A stretch of DNA of 64,000 bases from Anaeramoeba flamelloides. Its lineage: Eukaryota > Metamonada > Anaeramoebidae. The notes below the pieces were generated by a model, which saw only the letters and a program-made list of their open reading frames with translations, had not been told where the DNA came from and did not search any database. The stretch is from NCBI GenBank assembly GCA_027625915.1, contig JANTQA010000029.1:9548001-9612000 (forward strand). Direction: 5' to 3'. The translations under genes were made by a program, and so were the position numbers. Shown piece by piece: positions 1-11,343 of the stretch (its first letter is position 1; the number at the start of each line of letters is the position of its first letter).

Positions 1-235
1 TCAAGTTTTCTATTTTAAAAAAGTGAAAACTTTTTCAGAATTAAAACTTTTAGAAAGTTTTCTGTTTTAATAAACTCAAGTATTGGCCTTTAAAACGTTT
101 TGAAAATTTAATGTTTTAATAAAGCAAAGGATCAAACTTTAAAACTTTTTTACAATTATCTATTTTAATAAAGTGAAGATTTTTTGAGAATTAAATCCTT
201 TTTCAATTTTTCTTTTCTAATAAAATGAAAGAAAC
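1..235. repeat. Degenerate tandem repeat, unit about 55-60 bp
   Basis: Four imperfect units follow one another, each with a core like TCTATTTTAATAAAGTGAA followed by GAATTAAAACTTTT. The array may begin before the window. A related reversed piece lies near 17450-17510. No coding frame runs through it. Confidence 0.55.
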
Positions 236-399
236 CAACCCTCTAAAGGTGAGTGTAGATGTTGAATTCTGAAGAAAAGCCCCTTTTTTACAAAAAAAGT
301 CTACACTAGAAAAACATAAAACTTTATAAAAGTTTTAATTCAGTTAATCTCAAAAAAAAAATAAGTATACACTTTTTTAAAATGACAGTAAAATAGTTT

Positions 400-500
400 C
401 ACTACAGTCCTTCCAAGCCTACTGTGAAACCTGTGATAAACAGAAAATTTATTTTCTATCTCACACTTTCCTTTTTATGACAAAATTTTATGGTTATACA
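400..500 (-). repeat. End of a dispersed inverted-repeat element (same family as 36125-36785)
   Basis: Read on the minus strand, this segment aligns over about 95 bp with 36695-36790. Shared landmarks are ACCATAAAATTTTGTCAT, then GGAAA, then TTTCACAGTAGG. On the plus strand it also resembles 36130-36190. It is therefore one terminus of a family whose complete-looking member lies at 36125-36785; no partner terminus was found nearby. Confidence 0.55.
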
Positions 501-1704
501 ATATCCAATTACTAATCGTGAAATTTTATAATAGAACAAAAATTTTCTCATATAAAAATTTATTAAAATTTGAATTTTTTACTCAAAATCTTTTCTAAAT
601 AATCAATAATTTACAAAAATATTTAAGGTTTTTGGTGGATCCTTAATTTCTAAACAACTAAAAATCAAAAGGTAAGGCCAGTTCAAAGCCATGATTAAAT
701 TCGATCTTCGATCTTTGGAAACTTTGTTTTGAATTTTTGAATTTATTTCATAAACAAGAAGATTTTTTTCTCAGTCTTTCAAATAAGAAATTTTTTAAAA
801 AAACTAATGTCAAGCAATAAAATTATGTGATAGTGTATAACATAAGATTTTTTTTTTTTTTTTTTTGTATTTAACAGACACAAAAAGTCAATTTCTATGT
901 CTATCAAATTCCACAGTGGGTTTGGAAAGTCTGAAATTATTTCCTTTTTAAAAATGTTCACTCCCTTTTTTATTTAAGCTTTCAAAAAAAAGATTTTTAA
1001 AAATCCAGCAACATTTCAATTTTTTCATTCTTAAAAGAAGCTTAAATTATTCATTTGCACTTTAATGAATTTGAAATGCTTCATGATATATTCAATAATT
1101 CTTCATATATTGTTTTTTTTTTTTTTTTTTTTTTAGGAAAGCTGAATGAAAATTCTGTTTCTTTTATTTTGAAATTAACAGTATTATTGAGCATTTACAA
1201 AAGAATAAAAAAAACAAAAACCAAAATAACACTAAATTTTTTATATTAAAATAATTTATTTTAATTTGTCAATTAAAAGATTGTAAACGCCTTTACTCAA
1301 TATGAAATAATGGTTTTTGGAATACATCTGATGAATTCATTTAGAACACCCCCTTTTAATTAACAACTCCCAGAATAACAACCAACATACTTTTAGTTAA
1401 TTTAATTTTTGATAATTGATTATAAATACATATTTGGAAGTTAGGTGTTTAATTGTTGTAATTTATTTTTTCTTTTCGATCGATTTTTTTTCTTTAACAC
1501 TTGATATTTATTTAGCCTTGCGTTTTAGATTTTATATTTTCAAGTTCCTCATACTTTTTTGTTTAGTTATATCAGTATTAATATGTAACTATTTGATCCT
1601 TTTACTTTGTAACACTTTTTTCCCAATAACAAGAAAATCCAGAGAAGGAAAAAAGTGAAAAATAATAAATTTAATTATTTATACATTACCTTATCTGATG
1701 ATTT

Positions 1705-1788
1705 CGTCCCTCTTCAATTTTCAAAATTTTGACACACCCACAGTGTAGAATACTAGCATTCCAAAATTCTGAAAATCGAAGGGGGTGA
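1705..1788. repeat. Hairpin (inverted repeat, arms about 28 bp)
   Basis: The left arm at 1705-1732 (TCTTCAATTTTCAAAATTTT) is the near-complement of the right arm at 1757-1787. The arms flank a 24-base loop. This looks like a small foldback element or a remnant of terminal repeats; nothing ties it to a gene function. Confidence 0.5.
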
Positions 1789-2085
1789 TCACTGATAGAT
1801 AAAGGATATATTCTGTATTTTATTTTGTTGATAAATTTAGTTTTTTTTTTAAAATGTACTTTTCGGATTGTTTAAAATGAATTAGTTTTTCTATATATCA
1901 AAAATAGAATAACTATTTTTTTTTTCTCAATTTGAGAAAAATTTGGGTAAAATGACAAATATACTTTCATTTTACCCGATTTCTATCAATTGATAATTTA
2001 ATTTATCATACTTCTTTTCATTTCTTTCCCTTTTTCTTTTTTACTTTTTTGTTCTTTGTTCTTTTTATTAATACAATTTATTTAG

Positions 2086-2887
2086 ACTGGAAGAAAAGCT
2101 ACTTCATAACCATAAAGATTCAAGTCCGGAATTAATTGTTCAGTTTGAAGGGTTTTTTGGACTATTTTATACTATTATGGTTATTGCACCGTAAGTTATT
2201 GTTTTAGGGAAAAAAAGAAGATTTTTTTCTCATTTATAAATTGTTAATGAACAATTAATAATAATAAACAAACATTTTTGATATGTAAATGATATAATAA
2301 CTATAAAAAAAAAATAAAAATAAATAAATCTTTGTAATTTGTATAATAGTATTGCGTATTATCTCCCAGAATCGACTGGTATGAAAGAGGATTTGATTGA
2401 GTCTTTGATCATGTTTAAAAATTCTAATTTTATAATAATCACCTCTATTCTTCTAATAATTTTCATTTTATTTTATAATTATTTTGCAATGAACGTTACA
2501 AACTTTGGTTCTGCGCTATTAAGAAATATACTCAGTGCACTTCGGAATATTTCTATTTGGATTGTTCTCTTAGTTGTTCATTATTCAAACCCTAAATATA
2601 AACTTGGCGAAAAATGGACAAAATGGAGTTATGTGCAAGCATTGGGATTTATTTTTTATGTATTTGGTACTTTTCTTTATAATCGAATTATCATGTTACC
2701 ATGTATAAAATACCCATCAAACGAGAAATCCATTCTTGAAAAGGAACATGGAGTCGAACGCGGGAATCTGTTAAAAGATTCTGATTCAATTACAGTCGAT
2801 TTATCAGAACATTTATCCGAAACCTCTTCTAATTATTCAAATAACCCCAAATCAAGCTTGAGCTCAATGGCATCTTCAGTTAATTAA
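2086..2887 (+). CDS. SLC35F6-like transporter, C-terminal exons (5' part not in window)
   Basis: Two exons encode the C-terminal half of a drug/metabolite-superfamily membrane protein like SLC35F6, a multi-pass transporter-like protein of lysosome or mitochondrial membranes in animals. Exon 2086-2190 starts after TTTATTTAG and ends at GTAAGT. Exon 2350-2887 starts after AATAG and ends with TAA; the 159-base intron splits a proline codon. Family hallmarks are LEEKLL, VQFEGFFGLFY, and NYFAMNVTNFGSALLRNILS followed by IWIVLL and a final YVFGTFLYN helix. About four membrane segments are visible. The tail is serine-rich and hydrophilic. The first half (about five helices) must lie more than 2 kb upstream or be missing. 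Family assignment is firm; intactness is unknown. Confidence 0.85.
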
Positions 2888-3130
2888 TTAAATACCCTCC
2901 ATTTTATTCATTTGTTGTGTTTATTATTATTTTAATATACAATAAAAAAATATTCTATTTAGGAATTAATTTTTTCTTTTTTTCGTTTATTTTTTCCAAC
3001 AGAAAAATTATTGTAAAAATAAAATTGAAGAAATAACAAATTCTGAAAATTTTGTTATTAAATTGATTTAATTTTTTAAAGAATTACATTCTAATTAATC
3101 TTGTTTATTTCAGTTTTTTATATTAATCAC

Positions 3131-3662
3131 CATTCCAAAATTTTGAACACATCCAAAATCAAAAATAAGGAAAAAAAAAAAAAAAAACAATTTATTATAT
3201 TTTTCCAAACTTAATATACAAACCACATATAAGTAACCGAGTATTACTGTTTTTATAAGTAATCATTTTTATCCTACTAAAAGAAAAAAAAAATATAACG
3301 AAAAAATCAAAATATTAATTGTGTCCAAAAGATGAGACAAGCGAAACAAAAAAAGTCTTGGTAAATTTGTTGAAATTTCACCAACAATTGTTGATCAATC
3401 AAATGTATAAGATACCATCAGCCAATTGTATGCAATTTTTCAATTTAGAAAAGTCAACATTAACTTTCTATCAGCCATTGGAAAAAAATTCCAGATCTAA
3501 GGAAAAAAGATTATGTAACTGGATAAAATGTTTACAAAACAAAAAACAAAAAAGATAAAGAATAATATCGTTTGTAAAATCGAAATTATTTCCAAATTGA
3601 CTGTAAAGTAGAGTATTTTTTTTTTTTTCAACTTTTTATGCTGTGCCCAAAATTTTGGAATT
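3131..3662. repeat. Candidate DNA element with inverted ends (CATTCCAAAATTTTG...)
   Basis: The left end CATTCCAAAATTTTGAACAC is mirrored by the right end at 3641-3662 (GTGCCCAAAATTTTGGAATT). A third match on its own lies at 7337-7362. The pattern CCAAAATTTTGGNCAC is typical of Tc1/mariner-type termini. The interior has one 79-codon open frame (3319-3558), rich in Lys and Gln, that I cannot assign to a transposase. Confidence 0.45.
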
Positions 3663-3689
3663 TAATTTATTTACAACTTTAAATTTAAT

Positions 3690-4020
3690 AATTTTTTTCA
3701 ACAAGGTCGAAAGTGGCTTGATAATAAATATGTTATTATAATGTTATTGAAAATGTAAAAATTGTTATAGATAAAATAATATTAATTTCTATTGGAATTT
3801 TATTTGGACTTTAATTGAAGATCAAATCAAAATGAATGTTATTTTTTTTCTCAATAGAGTTAGGAAGAAAATTGAGTTTTTCGATTTTTAAATCGATCGA
3901 TTAATTTATTCTTTATCTTTCAGACATATAGCAACTGTACTTTAGTGTGTATTATTCTACTTATTTCTTGTTTGTACTTCAAAGTTCAATTGTAAAAAAT
4001 AATTAATATTTGAAAAAAAA
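3690..4020 (+). repeat. Dispersed repeat, copy without SINE insertion
   Basis: This segment aligns with 10160-10720 and, over about 95 bp, with the minus strand of 43085-43180. Shared landmarks are GGAATTTTATTTGGACTTTA, TTTTTTTTCTCAAT, TTCAGACAT and TTCTACTTATTT. Compared with this copy, the one at 10160-10720 carries an extra SINE-like block. No reading frame is conserved between copies, so it does not look coding. Confidence 0.6.
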
Positions 4021-4069
4021 AAATGTGGGGAACTTTAAGCGAAACAAGGGTTTTTTTTTCAATGAGATT

Positions 4070-4200
4070 AGTTCTTCATAAAATAATTTTATTATGGTAT
4101 ATTCTAGAAATTTAGATAACAATGTCTTCTTTGTAAATTTTTTGACTTTTAAAATTGAAGTTACATCCTTCCATTTTAAATATATTTTACAGTTTGTTTT
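4070..4200 (-). mobile_element. Possible LINE C-terminal remnant
   Basis: A minus-strand frame reads IYLKWKDVTSILKVKKFTK. This resembles KYLKWKVSTSILKLRNYTN of the LINE copy at 21285-22078 and RYFKWKYSNSILKLRNFTN of the copy at 61290-62970. The similarity fades after about 20 residues and no zinc knuckle follows. It could be a decayed copy or chance in A+T-rich sequence. Confidence 0.3.
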
Positions 4201-4608
4201 TTTCAGAATTTGATATAATCCAGCCAAATCATCATTTTTACTCATTTTTTTTGAATTATGGTAATTTTTTTATAGTTTTTATTGTAATTTGAGAACTAAA
4301 AATAAAATTTATTCATTTTTCATTTCATTTCACAAATTTAAATAAAGTGTGTGTAATTTTTCTTGATTTTTCTATTTTTTATTAAAAATCTAATGATTTT
4401 ACAAATGAAACAGAAAAATATCACAAATATATGGCACTTTTAAATAATTAATTAAAGTAGCACCATAAATTCAAAATTTTCACTTTTTAATATTTTCAAA
4501 GGAGATTGGAAAACAACATTGTTTACTTTTGAATTATTTTGTTTGATTTTGAATGTTTAAAGAGCTTGTTTGAAAACCATTTATTATTTTTTTTTTCTTC
4601 CAAGTGCA

Positions 4609-4717
4609 ATAAAATGCCACAATAGAATGTTCAGTTTATTTGTTTAATCTATTTTATGTGGATTTTAAATGGTTTTAATTTTTATTCTTATATCAACATT
4701 CTATTTAGGTATTTTAT
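4609..4717. repeat. Foldback related to 7736-7826
   Basis: The arm ATAAAATGCCACAATAGAAT is answered by the reverse complement of CAACATTCTATTTAGGTATT about 70 bases on. The words CCACAATA and CAACATTCTAT also form the arms of the foldback at 7736-7826, so the two seem to be one small family. Confidence 0.45.
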
Positions 4718-6613
4718 TTTATATTAAAAAAAATATATAAATTGTTTTTAAGAAAAAATTACATTAAATACTCAAAAAAAAAACAAAAAAAATAAAGGAA
4801 TAACCAAGAAATTTTTCAAGATCCAATTGGAAGTTAAAAAGAAAGTCAAAGTTATGACTTCTATTATAAGAATCTTATTTAAATTAATCTTACTTGAAAT
4901 TTTATACGAAACTATATGAACTTTGATCAATAAAACACGAAATAATAAACAATATGAAAATCGTTTATTTTATATTAAACAGTTTTGTGAAATTTTTTTA
5001 ATTTAAACTGTGGTTTTGAAAAATAGATTCTGTTACACTATCGTTTTGATTAAAGATAATTAAAAATAATGAATACACTTAAATGATTTATATTATCCTT
5101 GTTATTTTTATTGTTAGTAAATCTAATATAATAATAATAAGTTGTAATTCTAGGATTATTCCAAATTAACTAAATTTCATACTAAAAATCGTAATTATTT
5201 TTTATTTTTTTTTAATTTCTTTTATTTTATTTTCAGACGGAAAACAAATATTTCAAGTGTAAAGAATTGAATAATAAAATAGTAATTTTTTTTATTATAA
5301 TAGATAATATTAATCTATAAAAATAATTATTTTCTAATTTTGATTTTTAATGGGTAATGATTTTGATATGGGGTTTGGATAAAGTACTACTTATGAAAAT
5401 GTTCGACCAACCCACTGACCGGTTATAAAACCACAAGAAAAATATCTTTTGATCTGAAAACTACTTAAATTAGTTTTTTTTTTAGTTAATTTTTCAAAAT
5501 TGATTATTTCTTTGAATATCTTTATATAATCAAATTATTATTTTTCTAATTTTAAAATATGTTAAATTTACTGGAAAAGTTACAAAGATTGTAATTAAAA
5601 TTAATTTTTAATATTGGTATGAAGACTAATATCATAATTGTTAATTTTCTCTTATAAAATAGAATCTAAAAAGTCCAGATAATTACATGTTTTACTTATA
5701 CTAATAAGGAATTTAAATAAAAATGCCAAATTAATTTTTTATACTTCAAAATGAATTATTATTTTTAATTCAAAGTTTTTTTAAAAAATGTATAAAATAA
5801 TGAAATTTTAAGATTGGAAAGGTAATTTTATAGTTTTCTGATTTTAATTTTAATTTTCTGATATATTAGGTTAAATTGATTAGTTGGAGTTGAGTGAATA
5901 TTGTAACAAAAAGTTTTGAATAAATTCTAATTGAATACTTCTAAAATAAGGATAAATTGGTATTTATTAAAATTATAAAAATTAACTAAAAAATATTATC
6001 GAACTCTTGTAATGTAAAAACAAAAAGATGGTATATTATTATTTTAATAATAAATAAGTTATAAAACATTCCAAGTAAGATAAAAAAAAAAAGAATTTAT
6101 TTAATTAACATAAAAGTGTTTAATATTATTAAACGAAGATTATCAGATAAAATGAATGGTTTTAAAAAGATCAATACTATTAAATAAAAATTTATAGAAG
6201 AAATAGCATTAAAACTTGAAATTCTCTTTTCCAAAAAGGAATTTTCAAAAACATAATTAGTTTAATTATTTTTTAAGATCTCTAGAATATTTTGATTTGG
6301 GGAATATTTACCCATCTGGTTATAATTCAAATAATTAAAAAGTATTATATAAATATAATCTAAAAATATAAGGCGAAAGAGTTTAGTCTTTTTATAAAAA
6401 ATAATATCCATAAAAACTTAAATAAATTTGTTCAAATTTAATATTTTTCAAAGATTATTTTCTCTGAAATTGTAATAGTTGTTATAAACAAAAGAAAAGA
6501 TTTTGATTTTTTTAAATATTTGGTGACTCTAGGAATGAAGATCAATATAATTGATTAATAAGTTTACACATGTTTCAATTTGGTTGTTTATTATGGTGTT
6601 GTTACTCCCTTAA

Positions 6614-7987
6614 GGGAGTAGCTACACCATAAGACATGATAAAAATTTGAGAGAGATGAGATAAGAACATTTTATTTTAGTGGCGTGTGATCGTAGATTC
6701 TCTAAAAATTTTTTTAAAAAAATTATTTGATATTTTAATTTTAGTAATGTTGAACAATAAAAAAATTGAGATTATATTGATAAAATAGTTTTTTTTTTTT
6801 ATCATTTTTTTATTAAAATAAACTTAATTGAATTAATTAGGACACAGTTTAAACAGTTGGAAAAATAACAATAATACTACACTTTACATCCTATTGGAAA
6901 TTAATTTTAATTCAACAAACTATTTCATTTTTTTGTCTTTTTTTGTTTTTTGTTTTCATTTTCAATTTTTCAGTTACTTAATCTGTTTAGTTAGATCTGA
7001 AAATTTTTTATAGATGGTTGATAGAATGTTAGTGTTGAGTATCAAAAATTGAAAAATCCACATACAACCGGTGCATGGTATCTTATCATTTGATCGATCA
7101 ACCATTGTTGGTGTAATTTTAACAAATCTACCCATATATTTTTTGTTCAAACTCTTTCATTTCAGCTCGTTTCTTTATCTTGGATAGATGTGTTTTGATT
7201 TTTTATTTTATATTGTTTTCTTATATTTGGATGAAAATGATTACTTAAAAAACCATTAATACTAGGTTATTTAAACATGGTTTTATATTACATTTGGAAA
7301 AATATAATAAATTGAGTTTTTGTTTTCCTATTTTTGATTTTCTGATGTGTCCAAATTTTTGGAATGGGGTTTAATTTTAATTTTAGGAGAAGATAATTTC
7401 AGATTCTTTGAATAAAACTTATGGCTATTTTGTGGTTTAAACTTTGATAACATATAATCATATTCACTTCTCCAATTCCACTAAACCCAACTATTTATAA
7501 TCCTAATAAGTAATAATTTGACTTAATTATTCTAATTTTTGGATCCTTCTAGCTATTTAAGTCCCATTTATGTTTCCTTTTATGATTCTCTCAATTGTAA
7601 GGTTGTTGTTCTTTTTAAACAAAATCCATTAATCCCAAATGCCACTAATATTAAAATATTTCTAATTGCTTAATGTTGTCAGGATTAAAAAAATCTCAAA
7701 AATGATAAAAAAATAAAAAATGAAAAAATTAAATACCACAATAAAATGTTGAGAGAAGGATAAAAGATAAGTTATTCAACATTCAAAACACTATTTTTTA
7801 CAATTCAACTCAACATTCTATTGTGGCAATTTCTTTGAGACATGGAAAAAAAATTTTAAAATCTAATGAATGAAGTACTTTAAATAATAAAAATCAATGA
7901 GTTACAACCAAAGTAAAAAATGTTATTTTCTGATCCTTTTCAAAATTGCAAAAAAGTGAAAAATTTTTCAATACCGTGGCTACTCCC
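6614..7987. repeat. TTAA-flanked element, ends GGGAGTAGC
   Basis: TTAA at 6610-6613 and at 7988-7991 flank inverted ends of about 12 bases (GGGAGTAGCTAC on the left, GTGGCTACTCCC on the right). The 1.37-kb interior has no convincing open frame; it carries a foldback at 7736-7826 and a stray CCAAATTTTTGG end at 7340. Immediately left of 6610 a second, opposed end begins, making a palindrome across the TTAA. The ends are short, so the pairing is tentative. Confidence 0.45.
7736..7826. repeat. 91-bp foldback, arms CCACAATAAAATGTTGAG
   Basis: The first 18 bases are repeated in reverse complement at the end (CTCAACATTCTATTGTGG) with one mismatch. Related arms occur at 4609-4717. It lies inside the TTAA-flanked element 6614-7987. 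No target duplication was identified. Confidence 0.6.
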
Positions 7988-8452
7988 TTAAGAAGAATAG
8001 AGAGAAATCTTTGATTATATTTAATTCTTTTTAATTTTATAAACCAAACACCATTTCCAACTGGTAATATTAACTCATTTTTTTTAATATTTTGGATTTC
8101 TTTTTTTTTTAATTATGATGCAAATCTCTTATACTGTTTGATTTTTAACCCTCATATTTATTAAAATATTCATTTAATTCATTCGAGAAAGGATGTATAA
8201 AATCCACTTCTTGAATTGTCAATGTCTTTCAAAATTGGTTAAATGTAACAATTTCCTCAAAGAAATAATTTTCTGAAAGCCAATTGAAAATAAGCCGAAG
8301 TACTCAAAAGTGTAAAAGTTGCCTCCTTAATTAATTTAGTAATACAAAAAATAATACAAATAGCCACCATTTCAAAAACAATCAGAGAAAGCCTCTACTT
8401 GAACAATTTTGCTTAATAATCAAAAATACATTTTTTACTTTTTTTCTTTGCT

Positions 8453-9286
8453 ATGATTGTCTTTCTGATCCGAAACTTTATCCACTTATACTGGATCTTA
8501 GCGGTTCTTCTCTTTTTCCTCAAAACCTTTTCCAAAACTTTTGATGAATTTACTTATTATGGGAAATTTTTACCATCCACCACCAACGATTCAAATCGTC
8601 CAGCACCGTTCCTTTATCGAATCTTTCAAAAGTACACCGTACCAGAAAAACTTGGATGGATCTCCTTTTATTTCATCGGGCTTATTACCACTTGTGTGTG
8701 TTTTATAATTTCACCATTTCTATTCCATTATGTTTCCTTTAATCACTCGTCCTTGATCATCTCAGTTCTGTTTGCAGTCCATTTCGTCCGAAGAATTATC
8801 GAGTGTCTTTTTTTACAGGTCTTTGTTGATCGCAGGATGAATCTTTTTAATTTCGCCTCTGGTTTATCTTTTTATTTTTTCCTCACACTTGGCAATTTGG
8901 TTGAATTCCAACAGCGTGTCTCGATCTCAAAAATCATTGTTGGGTCTTTGATCTTTGTCGTTGCATCCTTTCTGCAATGTTATTCACATTTCATTTTATT
9001 CGGGATTAGAAAAAAAAATACAAGAACCAAAAGCAAAGACTCCTATTATGAAATCCCCCATGGTGGGCTTTTTAAATTCGTTTCTGCACCTCATTACCTT
9101 TGTGAGATCCTGATCTATTTTTCTTTCCTTTACTTAAACAGACTAAGATCGATCAATTTTTTCTTATGTTTTGTTTTTGTTTGTGCAAATTTGTCACAAA
9201 GAAGTTTCAGGATACATCATTGGTATTTAAATAAATTTGATAATTATCCTGAAAATAGAAAGAAATTAATCCCTTTTATTCTTTAA
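8453..9286 (+). CDS. SRD5A3: Polyprenol reductase, SRD5A3/DFG10 family
   Basis: An intronless gene of 277 codons encodes a steroid-5-alpha-reductase-family membrane enzyme of the ER. SRD5A3 proteins act in converting polyprenol to dolichol, the lipid carrier for N-glycosylation (recent work places the reductase step at polyprenal). Visible support: repeated hydrophobic segments from residue 5 on; the family motif FAVHFVRRIIECLFLQVF in the middle; and near the C-terminus IPHGGLFKFVSAPHYLCEIL, matching the conserved cofactor-binding region. The end RSFRIHHWYLNKFDNYPENR also fits, since family members end with a short basic, Tyr-rich tail. Length is slightly below the human protein (318). The ATG is the first in frame and is preceded by a T-rich flank. 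Neighbours are repeats, so context adds nothing. Confidence 0.9.
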   Translation: MIVFLIRNFIHLYWILAVLLFFLKTFSKTFDEFTYYGKFLPSTTNDSNRPAPFLYRIFQKYTVPEKLGWISFYFIGLITTCVCFIISPFLFHYVSFNHSSLIISVLFAVHFVRRIIECLFLQVFVDRRMNLFNFASGLSFYFFLTLGNLVEFQQRVSISKIIVGSLIFVVASFLQCYSHFILFGIRKKNTRTKSKDSYYEIPHGGLFKFVSAPHYLCEILIYFSFLYLNRLRSINFFLCFVFVCANLSQRSFRIHHWYLNKFDNYPENRKKLIPFIL

Positions 9287-9734
9287 CTCTCATTAAATCG
9301 ACTTTAATACATTTTTATTCCAACTTTGCTTTTTCTTTTTATTTCTTTGATGATCAAATTCCGCTTTTGTTTTTTGATTTTTTATTTTTCAAAAAGAGAA
9401 ATGGTCAAATTGTTCTGAATATACAGCACAATACTTTTATCAAAAAACAATCAACAATATAAAAAAGCACATCAAAATATATAGACACATTTTCTGAAAG
9501 GACACTCAGTACTAATTTATACGAATAAATTTACTGGCATTTTGAGATTAATGGGAAAAAACTTTTCATCTTATCTTTTCTTCTCTTTTTTTTACCATTG
9601 TTCCTGAATAAGTTTTACAATAATAATTCGAAATTGAAAAACAGAATGAAAGAGAATTAATCTTTAATAACGCTATAAAAGAAGAGTATTTGATGAAAAT
9701 GAGTAAACTAAAGTTAAATTGCTATATAAGGATA

Positions 9735-9925
9735 CTGTCAGTTCCATTTTTAAGGCACCAACTTTCAACAAAATTTTGGGCACAAAAAAAATCTTAAATT
9801 AAGGCACAAAATTCGAATTCTAGTAAAATAATTTGTGTAAAAAAAAATTCCAAAAAATGTACTTTAACAAAAAATTTTTTTGTGCCTGAAATTTCCTTGA
9901 AAGTTTGTCTCTTAAAAGTGGAACT
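9735..9925. repeat. Palindromic Tc1/mariner-type miniature element, copy 1
   Basis: Both halves carry GGCAC-AAAATT-type blocks in opposite orientation. The outer end GTCAGTTCC on the left pairs with GGAACT on the right, where the last few bases are lost. The core contains TTCTAGTAAAATAATTTGTG, shared with the copy at 36344-36538 and closely matched in the one at 15472-15669. A TA precedes the element. Confidence 0.65.
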
Positions 9926-10159
9926 ATAAAGTTTCTATAGTAAATGCAAAAACAAAAAATTAATGTTAAAATATTCAAAATAAACAATTTTCCACTCAAA
10001 GGGGCCCATTTGAAGTGAGTAAATTACAGGTGTTTTAAAGGGTTAGAATGGATATTTGAAGAGAAAATTTATTTTTTACCTTCCAAAATTTAAATCATTT
10101 TTTCACATTTTTTTTCATTTTTTCTATTTTTTTTTCGATTTTTTTTTTAAAAGCTAAGT

Positions 10160-10720
10160 AATTCTTATGTAAATTTTTTTTTTATTACAAGATCAATAGC
10201 CACTTGACTTTAATATGTAATTCGAAAGTTGTTGAAATAGTTCAATTGATTGGATAGAAATCATGGTAATTATGATTGGGATTTTATTTTGATCTTCAAT
10301 TGAATATTTGAATGAACGTTGATTTTTTTTCTCAATTGGTCACTAAGAATTTGAGGTTTTTTTATCCATAATCAATAATCTTTCTATCGGGTTTTTGCTC
10401 CTCCTGTCCAGGACGTGGATAGTTTCTAATTGGTCATGAAAATGATAAATTTATTTTATATATATTTTTTAATTATTTTTCTTCTCTTCTTTTTTTTATT
10501 TGATGATTTTTCTTTAATTACTCCTTTCTATAAATAAATAAATAAAAGAATTTGAGGTTTTCAATTTTTAATAAATCTATTATTTTGTTTTGTTTTGTTT
10601 TACTTCAGACATGGTATCAACTATTCTTCGATCCTAATTATTCTACTTATTTTCTATTTGTTCTTCAAAGGTCAATTATTAAAAAGAATTGATATTTGAA
10701 AAAAAAAGTTGTTCAGTTTA
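10160..10720 (+). repeat. Dispersed repeat, copy interrupted by a SINE-like element
   Basis: Aligns with 3690-4020 on both sides of 10361-10545: left part with TTTTATTTTGATCTTCAATTG and TTTTTTTCTCAATTGG, right part with TTCAGACATGG and TTCTACTTATTTTCTATTTG. The block 10361-10545 plus one copy of a 16-base duplication is absent from the copy at 3690-4020, which shows the insertion. Confidence 0.65.
10361..10545 (+). mobile_element. SINE-like retroposon, copy 1, with target duplication
   Basis: A 185-bp unit ends in an ATAAATAAATAAATAA-type tail and is flanked by a 16-base direct duplication, AAGAATTTGAGGTTTT, at 10345-10360 and 10546-10561. A second copy sits in reverse orientation at 17653-17851. 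Shared core words are TATCGGGTTTTT, CTCCTGTC, TTTCTA-TTGGTCATGAAAATGA and TAATTACTCCTTTCT. No clear pol III A or B box is visible, so it could be a SINE with a divergent promoter or the 3' end of a longer LINE. No coding frame. Confidence 0.65.
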
Positions 10721-11343
10721 ACTCCCCAAAGTTTATAAAAAAAATAATTTTTTATTACAAATTAAAAAGAAATAATATTTATATAATTTAGTTATATCTC
10801 TTTTGGGATGGTGAAAACACTATAAAAAATAACACAAAGTCCGGCACCCACTAAATCATACATCTCCTTTAATGGGATACTTTTACCATCTTTTTAATTG
10901 ATGGAGATGATTTCAAAAAATTTTTGATCCTGCAATAATTTTTGAAAAGAATATGAAATTTTGTATAATTATTTTCTTTTATTTTTTCAAATTAAGTCCA
11001 TTTATTATATTGTATTTATCTAAAACTTGGTGTTTTTTTTTTAAAGATGTAATTTTTCTACACTTTCTTCATAGTAAATAGGATTTCTTTTTTATTTGAA
11101 AGAAAATAGGTTTTTTTTAAAGAAAAAAGTAATTATGTTGTATTTTTTACTTTTCAAAAAGGTAAAAAATGAATTAAAATTTTTAAAAACAATAATTCAT
11201 TTCCGAAAATAACATTGTAAGTGGGTTTGGTTTGGTAGAAATCAGATTGTTTCCCCATTTTTCAATTTCAAGATTTGGTAATGTTGATTTGAATTTGTTC
11301 TGGTAATTTATTTGAACATTTTTTTAGTTTACTTTTCCCTTAA

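Larger units (their letters stand above)
236..2085. other. Non-coding, A+T-rich; likely intron or 5' flank of the SLC35F6-like gene
   Basis: No supportable exon was found, although the transporter exon starting at 2086 needs upstream coding sequence. The short open frames here (for example 1416-1658) have low-complexity compositions and no family resemblance. The stretch holds the repeat end at 400-500, the hairpin at 1705-1788 and several poly(T) runs. Confidence 0.5.
2888..8452. other. Gene-free repeat-rich interval
   Basis: No host gene is supported over about 5.5 kb. It contains an element with ends at 3131 and 3662, a dispersed repeat (3690-4020), a weak LINE remnant on the minus strand (4070-4200), foldbacks at 4609-4717 and 7736-7826, and a TTAA-flanked element (6614-7987). 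The stretch 4720-6580 is plain A+T-rich sequence in which I see nothing. Confidence 0.6.

Noticed and set aside
1416-1658. 80-codon frame with membrane-like composition upstream of the SLC35F6-like exons
   Set aside because: No match to the missing N-terminal helices of that family and no splice sites placing it in phase; A+T-rich sequence gives such frames by chance.
3319-3558. 79-codon frame within an inverted-end element as a transposase start
   Set aside because: No helix-turn-helix or DDE signature could be identified, and the start is not an ATG.
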